From Siderastrea siderea (Eukaryota; Cnidaria; Anthozoa; Scleractinia; Rhizangiidae): DNA of 64,000 bases. The notes under the pieces are model-generated. The model made no database searches. It had not been told where the DNA came from and saw only the letters and a list, made by a program, of their open reading frames with translations. This document shows positions 22,401 through 32,106 of the stretch, piece after piece. The position numbers and the translations under genes are program-made. Where the stretch lies: the NCBI GenBank assembly GCA_964030785.1, contig OZ034970.1, positions 34,406,943 to 34,470,942 of the forward strand, given 5' to 3'. Position 1 is the stretch's first letter. Every line of letters starts with the position of its first letter.

Positions 22401-25400
22401 TGCTGCTGTCTTTGGGAAAACTTGGAAGACAGCGAATTTAACAAATGGGGCTTAATGAAGTTCAACTTTGCCGCATCCCGAAATACACCAAAATTTTCGT
22501 GTTAAGGTGGCTCCATATAGTTTCTCATCAGTTTCAACAGACAAATATACATAACTTTTTTGACGATTTTCAGGACATTGATTTACATTTCACTAGCGAA
22601 AAGCTACAAAAGCAACTAGCCTAGCCTAGCCTTTATACTTTTCAAAAAAGTCACAATTTCTGGGCCTGGCCTGTTTCCATGGCAACCACTGATATAGTTG
22701 TTTGGCTCATTCTTTAAGCTTACCCAGTTTCTTCACGTCATATCTTGGTTTTTACACGGTGAATTTTCGCTATTTTTGTTGTAAAGATGTTGCCGTTTAA
22801 GAAGTCTCAGCTGGCAATGCTGTGACAAATTTTGTACATAAGTTTTGGCAGAATAGTAAATTTCCGTTTTCGACGATTAATGAAAAAGTGCATGTATAAA
22901 AATTACTCTTACTTTATCATGACTGAAAAACACAAAAATCCTACAAATGTTCCAATTTTAAAAATTTTCACCGAGTGGAACACGCGCAATTAGCGTTTGA
23001 AAATGCCTCAAAACCCACCTTTTTTCTTGACGTTACCAAAATAAAAATTCTTCAAGTTAGGGGTTGCGCATGCTCATGATTCCTTTTGCGTGGACGAGCG
23101 TGGACAGCACGCAGGTAAGCGGTAGAAAAGCTTTTCTAGAGCTTTTCTTTACAAAGAACAACGTTTTCTGGACAACTGCTTTCCTTTACTGTAAAGGATC
23201 CATGAGACCAAAAAATTCGCAAAAAAAAGAAAGAAAGAAAGAAACAAACAAACAAAAAAGAAGAAAATTTATACCGACTTGCGATATAAAAACTCGAACG
23301 AAGCCGCCACTTTATTGCCAGCAGCAAAAAATTTCCTTTAAAGTTTCCAGAACGCGGAATCATTAAACCACTTTCTTTTTCATTTTTACCATTAACTGAT
23401 TACAACCGTTCTTGAAGAAAAAAACTAAAAAGTGGTCATGTTTGCTCTTAGAACATCTTTTGGTATGCTACCCGAGAAAAGCAGGGAAGCTCGTTCTTTT
23501 TATGTTGTAACCTCAACATTTTGTCTGCCGAGACCCGCGTTGTTTCTTAGCGGCTACTTGCGTGTTTGATAACTGCTTGGAATAGCAAATAGTATATAAA
23601 AAGCTTTCAATTTGTATTTGAAGGCAGACGTTATAGAAAGGGAACAAAAATGTCCACAAGAAATTATACGTTTTGAAAAAGACCACATTATCTTTCTGCA
23701 AGGTTTAACAAGTCAACAGAACGCCTGCGAAACGCCGACTGTTTTAGAACCGGCCGTCAACTCGATACTCATCCTTTATCCGTTCACTGAATGCCGTCAC
23801 TCTAGGCATAATTTTTCGTAAAAATAAAAATTGTATTTGAGGTTAGGTACAATTGAACTTTTTTCAATTTTCGGTTTTATTTTAGACCACCGAAGTTTTT
23901 GAAGTCGCACCTTGTCAACACAAGGGAAACGTAGATCAAAAGCTACTGGTGACTGATAAATACACACGGAAATATAAGTGCCCTTTTGAGTTTCAACTTC
24001 TATCAAAATTCAATGACAACTGTTACCTCGTTACAAGTGTGTAATCTATTCATCGCTCAATAAAATTCACAAGTCAGCTGTATTTTGCTGAAACCGTATG
24101 AGAACGGCCGTAGAGACAGCTTACCCGACAAAAAAAATAGACGGCTTGTTAGAAAGGCAAAAAGTAAAGCACTTTTCCAAAAAATTACTTACACTTAGGC
24201 TCAATCCAAACAGACTTAAACTTCTCATCCCAGAGATTCTAGACAGCTGACCTGGACAGCACTGATATTTCAAGTTGAGAACGGAAAGAAGTTCTTCACG
24301 CATAATTCTTGAAGGTGCGTAATAATTCGTGTAACGTTTTCAGTCCTCTCTGTGTTGCTTGAACTTAAAGACCGCAATCAATCCAGTCCTACAATCGTAG
24401 AACAATCGTAGGACTGCAACTGTCAGCTACAAAAGCGATTAAGCTAAAGGCTTTTTCATAATTTCACTGCTATGTGCTCGACAGGTTTTGAAAACCTAAG
24501 CCATAAAGATGCATCAATCAGACTTTGGAAAAGTTCGCCTGGGAGATTGATAGGCACATGTCATCTGACTTGGACTGTCGCGCTCCTCGCACGCGCGCTT
24601 GTGCCAATTTAGTTCCCATTCCTCGCGCGCTGAAAAACTATATGGAGCCACCTTAAGCTATACAATCTCTCTTTTCTTCGTCGTTGCTTGATGCTTGATG
24701 ATGGCTTCAAACTAAAATGTTCGGTTGATCTCAAAAAAGGTAGAGGGAAAAGAAAAAATTGAACGATACTGGTGATATCGTTGTGAGCTCTCTGTGCAAA
24801 CCACGACAAAACGTGACATCTAATATGCTACACCTGTGACATCATATATCCAAGTTTGGTTAAACAATTTAGTCACGGTATTTGGCAACGCAATGCAAAC
24901 AAATGTACAGAGAATATTTGCACACGAAGGAACAGAAGTTTGGAAACGTGAAAATCGCCCATTTCGGGCTTTTTCTTCCTCTTTTTGGAACGCAAAAAGA
25001 ATTTTAACGCTGGAAATTAACACGAATGAAGAAGAGCGAGCCTGTTTGGTTAAAGAAGCAAAATTTCCCGTGTTTTTGAGTACAGCAGAATTCAACTTCA
25101 CAAGTCCCATTTGTCAAAACTTTGCTGAGTTCCAACTGGTGCCAAACAAAGTAGCATGTATAACCCAAGCCGGTTTCAAGGTATGGTTTGGAATTGTTTG
25201 TGTTCAGTAGATTTCGCCACTGCTGTTTCACAACTGTCTAGTTAATGAAAAAGACTTGTTGTGTCGATAGAATCCGAAAGGGGCTCTTTTTCTCTGCGCT
25301 TTAGATTACCAGCGCGATGCAAGTTTATCGTACTGATTTTCAGGATTACTTTCCTGTGATTTTGATCCCCCCGAACCCGAGAATCGATTTCCTCGTTTTT

Positions 25401-28400
25401 TTTTGTCGAAAATAAAGCGCTTCTGGCAAAAACGAACCACATCAGGTTTCTAGCTTTACTAATACCTAATTATATGCAAAATAAGAAAGAAATCGATTTC
25501 TCAACTACTGCTGCTAAATTGAAATTTGCTTGATTTTCACTGAAAGTCGCTCTTAACTATATGGCATAAGTTTTGTGGCTGCGAGTTGTTTCAAATTCGG
25601 GCACTTTTAGAAATGAACAGAACTGTTTTTGGAAGCTTTTCGGATAAAATAGGCTTAAACCGACAACTTCTTCACTTATAGTTTCTTAAATAACTTTTAT
25701 ATTTCGTTCTCTAACTAGAGACCATCAAGATTGAAAACAAACAAACACCAAACACGCTTTAAATTATGGCATAAGTTTTGCGGATGCGAAGTAAGCCTAT
25801 ATAAAGTTAGCCGCTTTAAGGAACGCACAAAACGGTTTTGGGAAGCTTTTCGGATAAAGTAGCTTTAAACCGACAACTGCTTCGCTTAAAAGATTATTAC
25901 CATTAAAAACTTCTAGGACAAGAAAATCGACAATTCGGCACAAAGAGATGGACCCTACAGTCAAAATTGAAAGCAATTATTCGCCGTAGTCTCACTGAAG
26001 TAATTCTTGTGCTGTTGCCTTGCGACTGTGCTTTGACCTACTGTTATGAATAAACAAACACAAAATAATGGACAGAGAAATCATTTTTAAAAAGTTTATT
26101 CGAAAACCCGTAAGTTTATACTAAATTACAATTCGCGTTACACTTCGAGCATCGTGGGTTCGTCCACGCGAGTGAAATCGGCTGAGCATGGCAAAATATT
26201 CAAGACTACATCTGTCAAAAATCTGAGCGCGTTTTGTAATAAGTAAAGTCAAAAGTAAATGACACATGTCTAATGACATAAATCAAATTCCATTTCAAAA
26301 CGTAATTTCTTTGACCGTGATACTCAAAATCATGTACCTTAAACCCTTTAAAAACTTCACTTAGTCGGTTGTGTTTCAGAACAAGACAAGCTCTCCGCCG
26401 CGAAGAAAATCAACATGAAATCCTCGAAGGCTGATTTCGTAACTTGAACTTTTCGCCTTCCACCAAAAAGACAACTGAGTATTCTTTTGAACTTCTTCTT
26501 TCCATTTATAGATATTAGATATCTTCTGTACTTCAATACTGTCGAGCAATCGTTTTGGCAAACAAGCTATTAAAGCTTTTCAAACACCGCTTTTTCAAAA
26601 GCGACGATGGTCAAGTGATTTCCCGTCAAGAAAAACGCCGGTTGCCCAAAAGCACCGCGCAATTTCCCGTCAAGAAAAGATGGCATTCTCCACCCTCGTA
26701 GGGTTGTCATGGGACTCCCCTCCCTGTCACCCAGAGACTGTACGTACGGGCGTACGTACGGGCGTGCCCTGATGTCACAACCAAAATTTCTCGGATCGAT
26801 AGGTTACCAAATTTGCTTAGCAATGGTGCTCCGCTATAAAATAAAATACAAATGATTATCTCAATGAAAGCATCAAAATGAAATTTGCTTTGTAAACGGA
26901 TTATATAGTTGAGATCTTGAATTACGCGACAAGCGTTGAAGAGAGGCTTTCACGGTGCAGCGCATGTGCAAGCTATTACGTAAAATAATTGACTTCTATG
27001 TTCATAAACTAATCGGAAGCAGGGAGACAACTTGTGCCTTTGTCCAGAATAAATCCTTCAGGTCCAAGAACAAATTCGATGATAAATATTAATTTCACAA
27101 TTTTCGGTGTCAATCGGTTGAACTCTTACGTAAAATCATCCCTGAACAATATTGTTGCTTTTGTGGCACCTCAGGTCTAATAATGAGATTCCAGATCTAT
27201 AACTTTGGACAAAATGCTACAAAGGATTATGCACCAACATTGAAGTACTGGAATATTGTTGTGTTGTGTAGAAAATTCCGAAATAATTCTTATCGTCTTT
27301 TTTTAGGGATGCAAAACAGATTTTTCGATACAACTGATTAAGCTCAGTAGTGCTAGAAATGTACCAAGGCACCAAATGATGTTTACTGGAGATGTCAGTA
27401 AATCATTTTTAGAAGCGCAACAAGTCGGTTCAGTACTTAGTTGTGTGTAAATAAGCTAAACGCATGTTTCTAAACTGCCTGCCGGTATACAAGGCCACAT
27501 GTTATATATCTGTTGTTTTTTCCTCAGAAATGTTCTACTATCACATGCCAGCATATGTAGTTCATGAATTAACGGATGGTTTGTAGCGACCTTTTATACC
27601 CCTTGTTTTCAGTTTATAATACCTATTCAGCCTGAACATACATTAATTACTGAGAAATCAGAGAATAAACTCTGAAGTGTAAACTTAAGTGGTACAAGGG
27701 AACCATTGAGTTTTTTTACTCAGCAATGCCCTAATAAGATAATATGGTCCACACGAGGTAACAAAAATATCTTTGACCCCGGCAATTGGATTTCACAACC
27801 TTTAGGTTTTCGATCACCGATGCTCTACCGAACTAAGCTACAAGCTCTATGAACCCTTTACATTCATGTACCCTCCAAAAGTAATTACTGGTTGCTCGTG
27901 ATGTATGATTACTTTCACGTTCCTGCTGATAAGTTCTACTACCCATAAATATGAGGGGCGTTCCTAGGCAATTTTTGGCAGTACGCATAAAGCCAGTTCG
28001 ACACTAAAGGGAGGGAACCATAATTACCCTTACCATTACAATTACAGTCAGAAAGCCATTTTATTATTTTTATGGTATTCTCAGTTGTTCTTATATATCG
28101 ACTTAGGCTTATTGTGCTTTCCAATAGTATTTGGATTTCCTGTGTAAAACAGCTGCACGCAGTTGGTTTTCCTAAGTACACTAGTAAACTTTAGGCGCGT
28201 TTAAATACTTCTTCTGATGGGACTATAAAAAAATTTCTCTTATTTTCTTGGTAACTGAAAACTAACTCGAGACAATTACTCCTACCAGGAAGTAGTTACA
28301 ATTAAGGTTCAGTTTTTGTTAGCGCAAAATTCTCGTACTACACTTTTAGTGTCCATCGGAGTGTCTTTATAAGCTTGCATAAACGCCAGAGAAGAGAGCT

Positions 28401-31400
28401 GCTCAGTTCTCATGGTTCAGCGCTCGTAGGTCTGGATTCTGTGCACGGTACTTAATGACCGCCTTGGCGTTACAGTAGACACAGGCATTTTCGATGAAAT
28501 TTCCATTGTCTCAACCAGTCCACTGGCTTTCTTGGCAGCACGAGCCCTCCTTGCCCGGCTTCCACCTTAAAACTTTTTTGTCGTAGGTCACTTTATCGGA
28601 AAGATCGCTCTCGTAAGTGTTGTAGATCTTACCAAGTATTACTTTGCTGGAGCAAGAGATATACAGTCCGGCACAGTTATCAAATTTGATAACGCGTCCA
28701 AGACAAACCATTAGCCAATCAACTCACAGCTTGAAGATCATGTGACCTGTTTTGATAGCAATAGCATTTCGAGAAAATACGGCTCGTAAGTTATCATTCG
28801 ATTCCAGTCGCGGACTTGCTCAGCAAATTGTATAAACGAAGAGATTTCATCTTGCCTGCAGACAAATGCTTACCAATCTTGGTCGATCTGATTGAGTGTT
28901 TACGTGTTTTCCTTTTAAGTTGTCGAGTGCGGCGCTGTCATTTGCGCTACAAGCGTATCCTAACACAGGGACTGAGCATTTCATTCTCTTTGTTTGTGAG
29001 ATTTTGCTTTCGTGTAGTTGTTGAACATGTTTGGTGCATTGCTACTCACAGTGCGCACCAGGACAACCTCGAGGGTCTTTATCTGAATTTTATTTTATTT
29101 GTAACACCTCGGTAAACCAAAACCTGACGGCAAAGGCCATTCAATAAATACTAATAGCATTTAACATTATTTAAACTTCTTGCTGCAAGGCGAAGCATCC
29201 AGCGGTTGGCACGACTCAATCTGTATGAATGAAGAAATATTTGGAGCGTAAATAAATGTATGCGACAAGACGAGAAAGGGACTCTACTATTGAGAATTCA
29301 CAAGAAGCGATGACTCGAGTAGCAACAATAAACCGTAACTCGTTCCATCCGTTACCATTCAGTTGCATATCGAGAAAGAAAGGCTTTTTGATAGCCAAGG
29401 GCTCGAACTATTCGAAGTCTGATGGCGTATATTCGTAATGGAAAATTACATCTTAGGGCAAATCATATAAATGTCTCTGGAATTGAGAATTGATATCAAC
29501 TTGTCAATCACGTCGCAAGGTCTGTGAAATCCAAATCAGCTCCTTTATTTTCGAGCTCTGAAGACCTGAACGTTATGCCCCCGATTCTTCTTCTAACCTC
29601 TTCTATCGCTGAATCTCCCCTTCAATGAATCATCCAGACATAGGACAAGTAGACACCGCCACCTTGTTGGATATCTTGAAGCCACGGCGTTGATTATCTG
29701 GCGTAGGTTTAGTTTCTGTAGGCTGGCCTGTCATTATTCTTACAAGGACAATAATAATACGATGCAATTTAACCAGGTGAAAATGAATTTAGGACAGCCG
29801 ATTATAGAATCGCAAGGATCCTTATAAAGGCGAAGAAACATTCTTTAAGTCTTCTTATTCACCGCGTTCTATCTGTGTAACATTCACTCCTGACTCACTA
29901 CTGAGGCATTTCCGGAACAAATATTATCACATTGCTTGTACAGTTTTGGCCTCTGCTTTCTTAACACAAAATCGACATAAATTGGAAGTTTTTTACCATG
30001 CGAAGATCCATAACCTTGGCCTTCGACGCAACTCATTTCCTAAGACCATAGTCAATTAAAAATGGCCGTCAGCAGCGGAACCAGAACGAAAATTAAAATA
30101 CCCTATTGTACTTTTTTAATCCTTCGTGCACTCCAATAAATCAGCGTTGAATCAAAAGAAAACAGATCGAAGACAACGATGTTTTTTTCTCGTGGGCCAG
30201 AAAAATCCAGAACTGACCAAAAACTGATGACAAAGGGAATAAACATACCTGAAATCGACTGTCATTCTAAACTGATTCTTCAAATTCTGATGGAATATCG
30301 GCTCGGTAAGTAGTCAGCCAACGGCCGCCATCTTCCTACAAGCTTGAAGTTCATTGTTCTCGTACGTTTACCACCTGGAGCTCTGGGTAAATAGCGCGTA
30401 CACAACCGAAAAATTGGCGAAGAGAGGGAACCCTCTTCGAGGTCGCCGAGTTCTAAATTGACGCCATGTTGTGACGTCACGACGTTATCAAATCTGATAA
30501 CTGTGCCGGACTGATATATGCGAGCAACAATGTGAGCAACAGAAATTGAGCTAGAAATCGATCGTTACGACACAGAAGTAAGTAAACAGCTCTGTAGCCT
30601 CGCGAGCAGGTTCAATGGAGTTATATGTTCGAGTAATTTCACGGCGGAGCCGTGATTCGTGACTCGCCGAGAAGAATCGGACTAATCTGCGCTAATACTA
30701 CTTGGGGGTACGTATCTACTGGCACGCTGATGTATGGTCGTTGTGCTTCACATAAACGCAGCATGTTGCGTTCCATGCCACAATCGGCTGCCATTTCCTC
30801 TTCGCCCAAATGAAGTTCCTACCAAACCACAGGGTCATTTCTTTCTTCCGTCATTAGATTTACCACTGCTTCCACTTCCTTTGTTACTTCAGTATGAGGT
30901 TGATGTTCTCTCTTAGGAGCATATTGGACAAGGCAACTTTGTTGGACAAGACATGTTTCGTGGCGAAAAGAGCAATAATGGAATCAGACTGCTTAATAGA
31001 CACTGAAGTAGCATTGAGTGCGACCACAGCAAACAAGTTGCGCAATAAATGGATTCTTGGACTGGAAGAGATAATACAACACGCCCAGACGCATTCTTCC
31101 GCAACAGTGATGAAGAGACTGCCAGTATCGAAATTGCACAACTTTACCTTATCACTTCATCTATATGAATTTTCCATTTCTCCTGTATTATAAACCGTCA
31201 AATTAAGAAAAATAATTATATTAACGGAAGAAAACTCTTGTACACACTTGCGTAGAGGCAGAAAAGCCCCTGAGTCTATAAATATAACATTTACATGTAG
31301 ACCACTGAATTTTCACACTGATTGGCTGTTCCTCTATTTTCATGCAATAAACAAATACTTCAATAGGAATAAAAAGCAAACTGCGGTGACGAACATGACA

Positions 31401-32106
31401 AAACAACGCATGTTGTAAAAGACTTTGAATTTATGAGCTCAACGTTTCGTATGCTACAACATACATCTTCAGAAGTGACCAACGTAAAGTGAAAGACTGG
31501 TACCTAACCAGGAAAATGGAAAATTATTAACAAACAGACAGAAAAACTGAACGTTTTAAAGCGCTTTCGAAGGGCTGTCATACATCAGCCATTGCAGACC
31601 ACATCACCTCAACTAAATAGGATCAATGTACAACATGCGTTGTTTTGTCATGTTCGTCACCGCAGTTTGCATTTATTCCTACTGAAGTTGAGATGGACGA
31701 AGAATAGGAGTGTTTAAAACAAATACTTATTGCGAGTGAAATGTAGATCTTATAGCTTACCCTACCCGCCACACTCTGTTGAAGCAGTCGGAGCGTTTCG
31801 AGACTTCATCATCACTAAAGCCAAAACCAAAGTGGCAGCAGTGGTCAGGAAGGATACAGCTACAAGTGCAGTTATAACGCGTTGCATTCGCTGAATTACA
31901 TCTATAACCACGTCTGATATGCGGGAAGAAGGAGGTTCTGTTGATAATTTTTTAGTCTTCTCAACCTCCTGCGTTTCAAGGGTTGACTGTATTGGTGCAG
32001 GAAATACGCTCTCTCCAGCCACCTTGTCGTAAGTTCCTGCGTCAGTTACTTGTTTGGATTCCATCTCGAAGTAAATGTTTTCCATCCCCGCTGTTGTCTT
32101 ACTCAT
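16278..32106 (-). CDS. Gene A: type II membrane collagen-like protein (five exons; carries an in-frame TAG)
   Basis: Exons on the minus strand are 32106-31761, 20959-20877, 19208-19089, 17614-17339 and 16448-16278. They total 996 bases with all phases consistent. Exon 1 begins [19 protein letters not shown], a cytoplasmic tail with a YFEM tyrosine motif, and has a transmembrane helix around [16 protein letters not shown]. Exons 2-3 are coiled-coil-like ([26 protein letters not shown]). Exon 4 has collagen triplets, and exon 5 is the conserved Cys-rich tail ending YWECPP. The last full codon of exon 1 is TAG (31764-31762), one base before the donor GTAAGC. If real, it would leave a 114-residue membrane stub. 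An alternative donor, GTAGGG, breaks the frame. It may be a recent pseudogene, a polymorphism or a sequencing error. I do not recognise a named gene. Confidence 0.7.
17339..17614 (-). CDS. Gene A collagen exon
   Basis: 276 bases, 92 codons, phase 0. The acceptor is TTTTTTAG and the donor GTAGGT after GAAACAAAT. It contains about 16 Gly-X-Y triplets built on the unit [10 protein letters not shown], then [16 protein letters not shown] and SVTETN leading into the last exon. There is an extra CAC pair absent from gene C. Confidence 0.85.
18170..18604 (-). pseudogene. Myb/SANT-like DNA-binding protein relic in TIR element
   Basis: On the minus strand, 18326-18604 is open and ends [18 protein letters not shown]. 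It includes a run of Cys from a CAA repeat on the plus strand. Just below it, about 18295-18180, minus frames read [16 protein letters not shown] and [12 protein letters not shown]. The KWKNL and ARKEF blocks resemble the third helix of Myb/SANT-like domains encoded beside Harbinger transposases. Frame is not continuous. The identification rests on short motifs. Confidence 0.45.
18490..18513. repeat. (CAA)n microsatellite
   Basis: About eight CAA units inside the TIR element. They produce a poly-Cys run in the minus-strand ORF. Confidence 0.8.
19089..19208 (-). CDS. Gene A coiled-coil exon 3
   Basis: 120 bases, 40 codons, phase 0, between acceptor CGTTAG and donor GTAGTT. The peptide starts [13 protein letters not shown] and ends [12 protein letters not shown], with heptad-like spacing of hydrophobic residues and two NTT/NTS N-glycosylation sequons. 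No matching exon is found in genes B and C, which have shorter exons at this place. Confidence 0.65.
19716..19776. repeat. (GAAA)n/(GAGA) microsatellite
   Basis: A purine-only tract of GAAAGAAA and GAGAGAAA units following an A-rich stretch. Confidence 0.85.
20877..20959 (-). CDS. Gene A exon 2
   Basis: 83 bases between acceptor TTGCAG and donor GTAAGT. It begins in phase 1 and ends in phase 0, exactly as exon 2 of gene C does. It encodes [18 protein letters not shown] and then ISSMTDDTM, aligning with the LKKNVSSLKEGS end of gene C exon 2. Confidence 0.65.
20980..21232. repeat. Multi-block pentanucleotide array
   Basis: About fifty 5-base units in ordered blocks: ATATG (to about 21022), AACAT (to about 21060), CACAT (to about 21100), AACAC (to about 21138), then AACAT again (to about 21231). 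Adjacent blocks mostly differ by single-base changes, and the 5-base register appears to be kept. It lies a few bases beyond the acceptor of gene A exon 2. Confidence 0.9.
21895..25555. repeat. Large imperfect inverted repeat with a transposon in the spacer
   Basis: The left arm (21895-22500) is the reverse complement of the right arm (about 25060-25555) over some 500-600 bases. Shared landmarks are AGAGCGACTTT, GAAATCGATTTC, CATCGCGCTGGTAA, ACCAAGCC-like text and CTTGAAACTGGCTTGGGT. The spacer holds the TTAA-flanked element at 22506-24652. A third, direct-oriented scrap (AGCTTTAAACC, ACTGCTTCGCTTA) recurs at 21852, 25650 and 25870. Confidence 0.7.
22506..24652. mobile_element. TTAA-flanked non-autonomous DNA transposon
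   Basis: Ends are perfect 18-base inverted repeats, GGTGGCTCCATATAGTTT, flanked on both sides by TTAA (22502-22505 and 24653-24656). A TTAA target is typical of piggyBac and Kolobok families. The 2.1 kb interior has no transposase ORF. A second copy starts at 63143 and is cut by the window end; the first 870 bases align closely between copies. Confidence 0.85.
24657..27690. other. Gene A intron sequence, repeats only
   Basis: Beyond the inverted-repeat arm I see no exon of gene A. A 124-codon plus-strand ORF at 24836-25210 lies largely in the repeat arm. Near 26595-26780 a cluster of short repeats occurs: TTTCCCGTCAAGAAAA twice and GTACGTACGGGC twice. Confidence 0.4.
27690..27860 (-). repeat. 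tRNA-derived SINE-like relic
   Basis: On the minus strand, from about 27853, the sequence reads TAGCTTAGTTCGGTAGAGC (an A box) and 30 bases later GGTTGTGAAATCC (a B box with an insertion relative to GGTTCAAATCC). The acceptor stem does not close and there is no intact T arm, so this is a SINE head or tRNA relic rather than a gene. Confidence 0.5.
28390..28711 (-). pseudogene. Hypothetical Cys-containing ORF, possibly broken
   Basis: The minus ORF 28711-28511 begins [17 protein letters not shown], with CSSKV and [11 protein letters not shown], then TGA. The frame after the TGA stays open ([18 protein letters not shown], then [13 protein letters not shown]) to about 28410. A short piece (GTTATCAAAT.TGATAACTGTG and CCGGACTG) recurs on the plus strand at 30484. 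The even Cys spacing hints at a small secreted or exapted domain. I do not recognise the family. It could be an intronic retro-copy. Confidence 0.35.
28712..31358. other. Gene A intron 1, no further gene recognised
   Basis: Short ORFs on both strands (for example 28816-29115 and 30894-31193 plus) without recognisable domains or partners elsewhere in the window. Confidence 0.4.
31359..31683 (-). mobile_element. Penelope-like 3' tail fragment between inverted repeats
   Basis: A roughly 55-base inverted repeat (GTGACGAACATGACAAAAC with flanks, at 31370-31415 and, complemented, 31627-31675) brackets a hammerhead-type motif on the minus strand. The phrase CGAAACGTTGAGC and the following ATAAATTC resemble 3' tails of Penelope-like elements. 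No reverse transcriptase is left. Confidence 0.55.
31445..31472 (-). ncRNA. Hammerhead-type core, minus strand
   Basis: On the minus strand CTGAAGA is followed by the helix GTATG / CATAC (loop TTGTAG), then GAAA. This fits the CTGANGA and GAAA hammerhead core with a 5-bp helix II. Helices I and III are not resolved. Confidence 0.55.
31761..32106 (-). CDS. Gene A exon 1: cytoplasmic tail and transmembrane helix
   Basis: 346 bases from ATG 32106. It is strongly similar to exon 1 of gene C: shared blocks are EMESKQ/EMEYKQ, TDAGTY, VSFLT.AATL and SRNAPTAS. The in-frame ATG at 32175 upstream adds 23 residues not seen in gene C, so the downstream start is preferred. The donor is GTAAGC at 31760. 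See the gene entry for the TAG codon. Confidence 0.75.

Noticed and set aside
24836..25210. 124-codon plus-strand ORF
   Set aside because: Most of its 3' half lies in the inverted-repeat arm and the equivalent arm is not open. No domain, no partner exon.
27770..27855. Possible tRNA on the minus strand
   Set aside because: B box has an insertion and the acceptor stem does not close.
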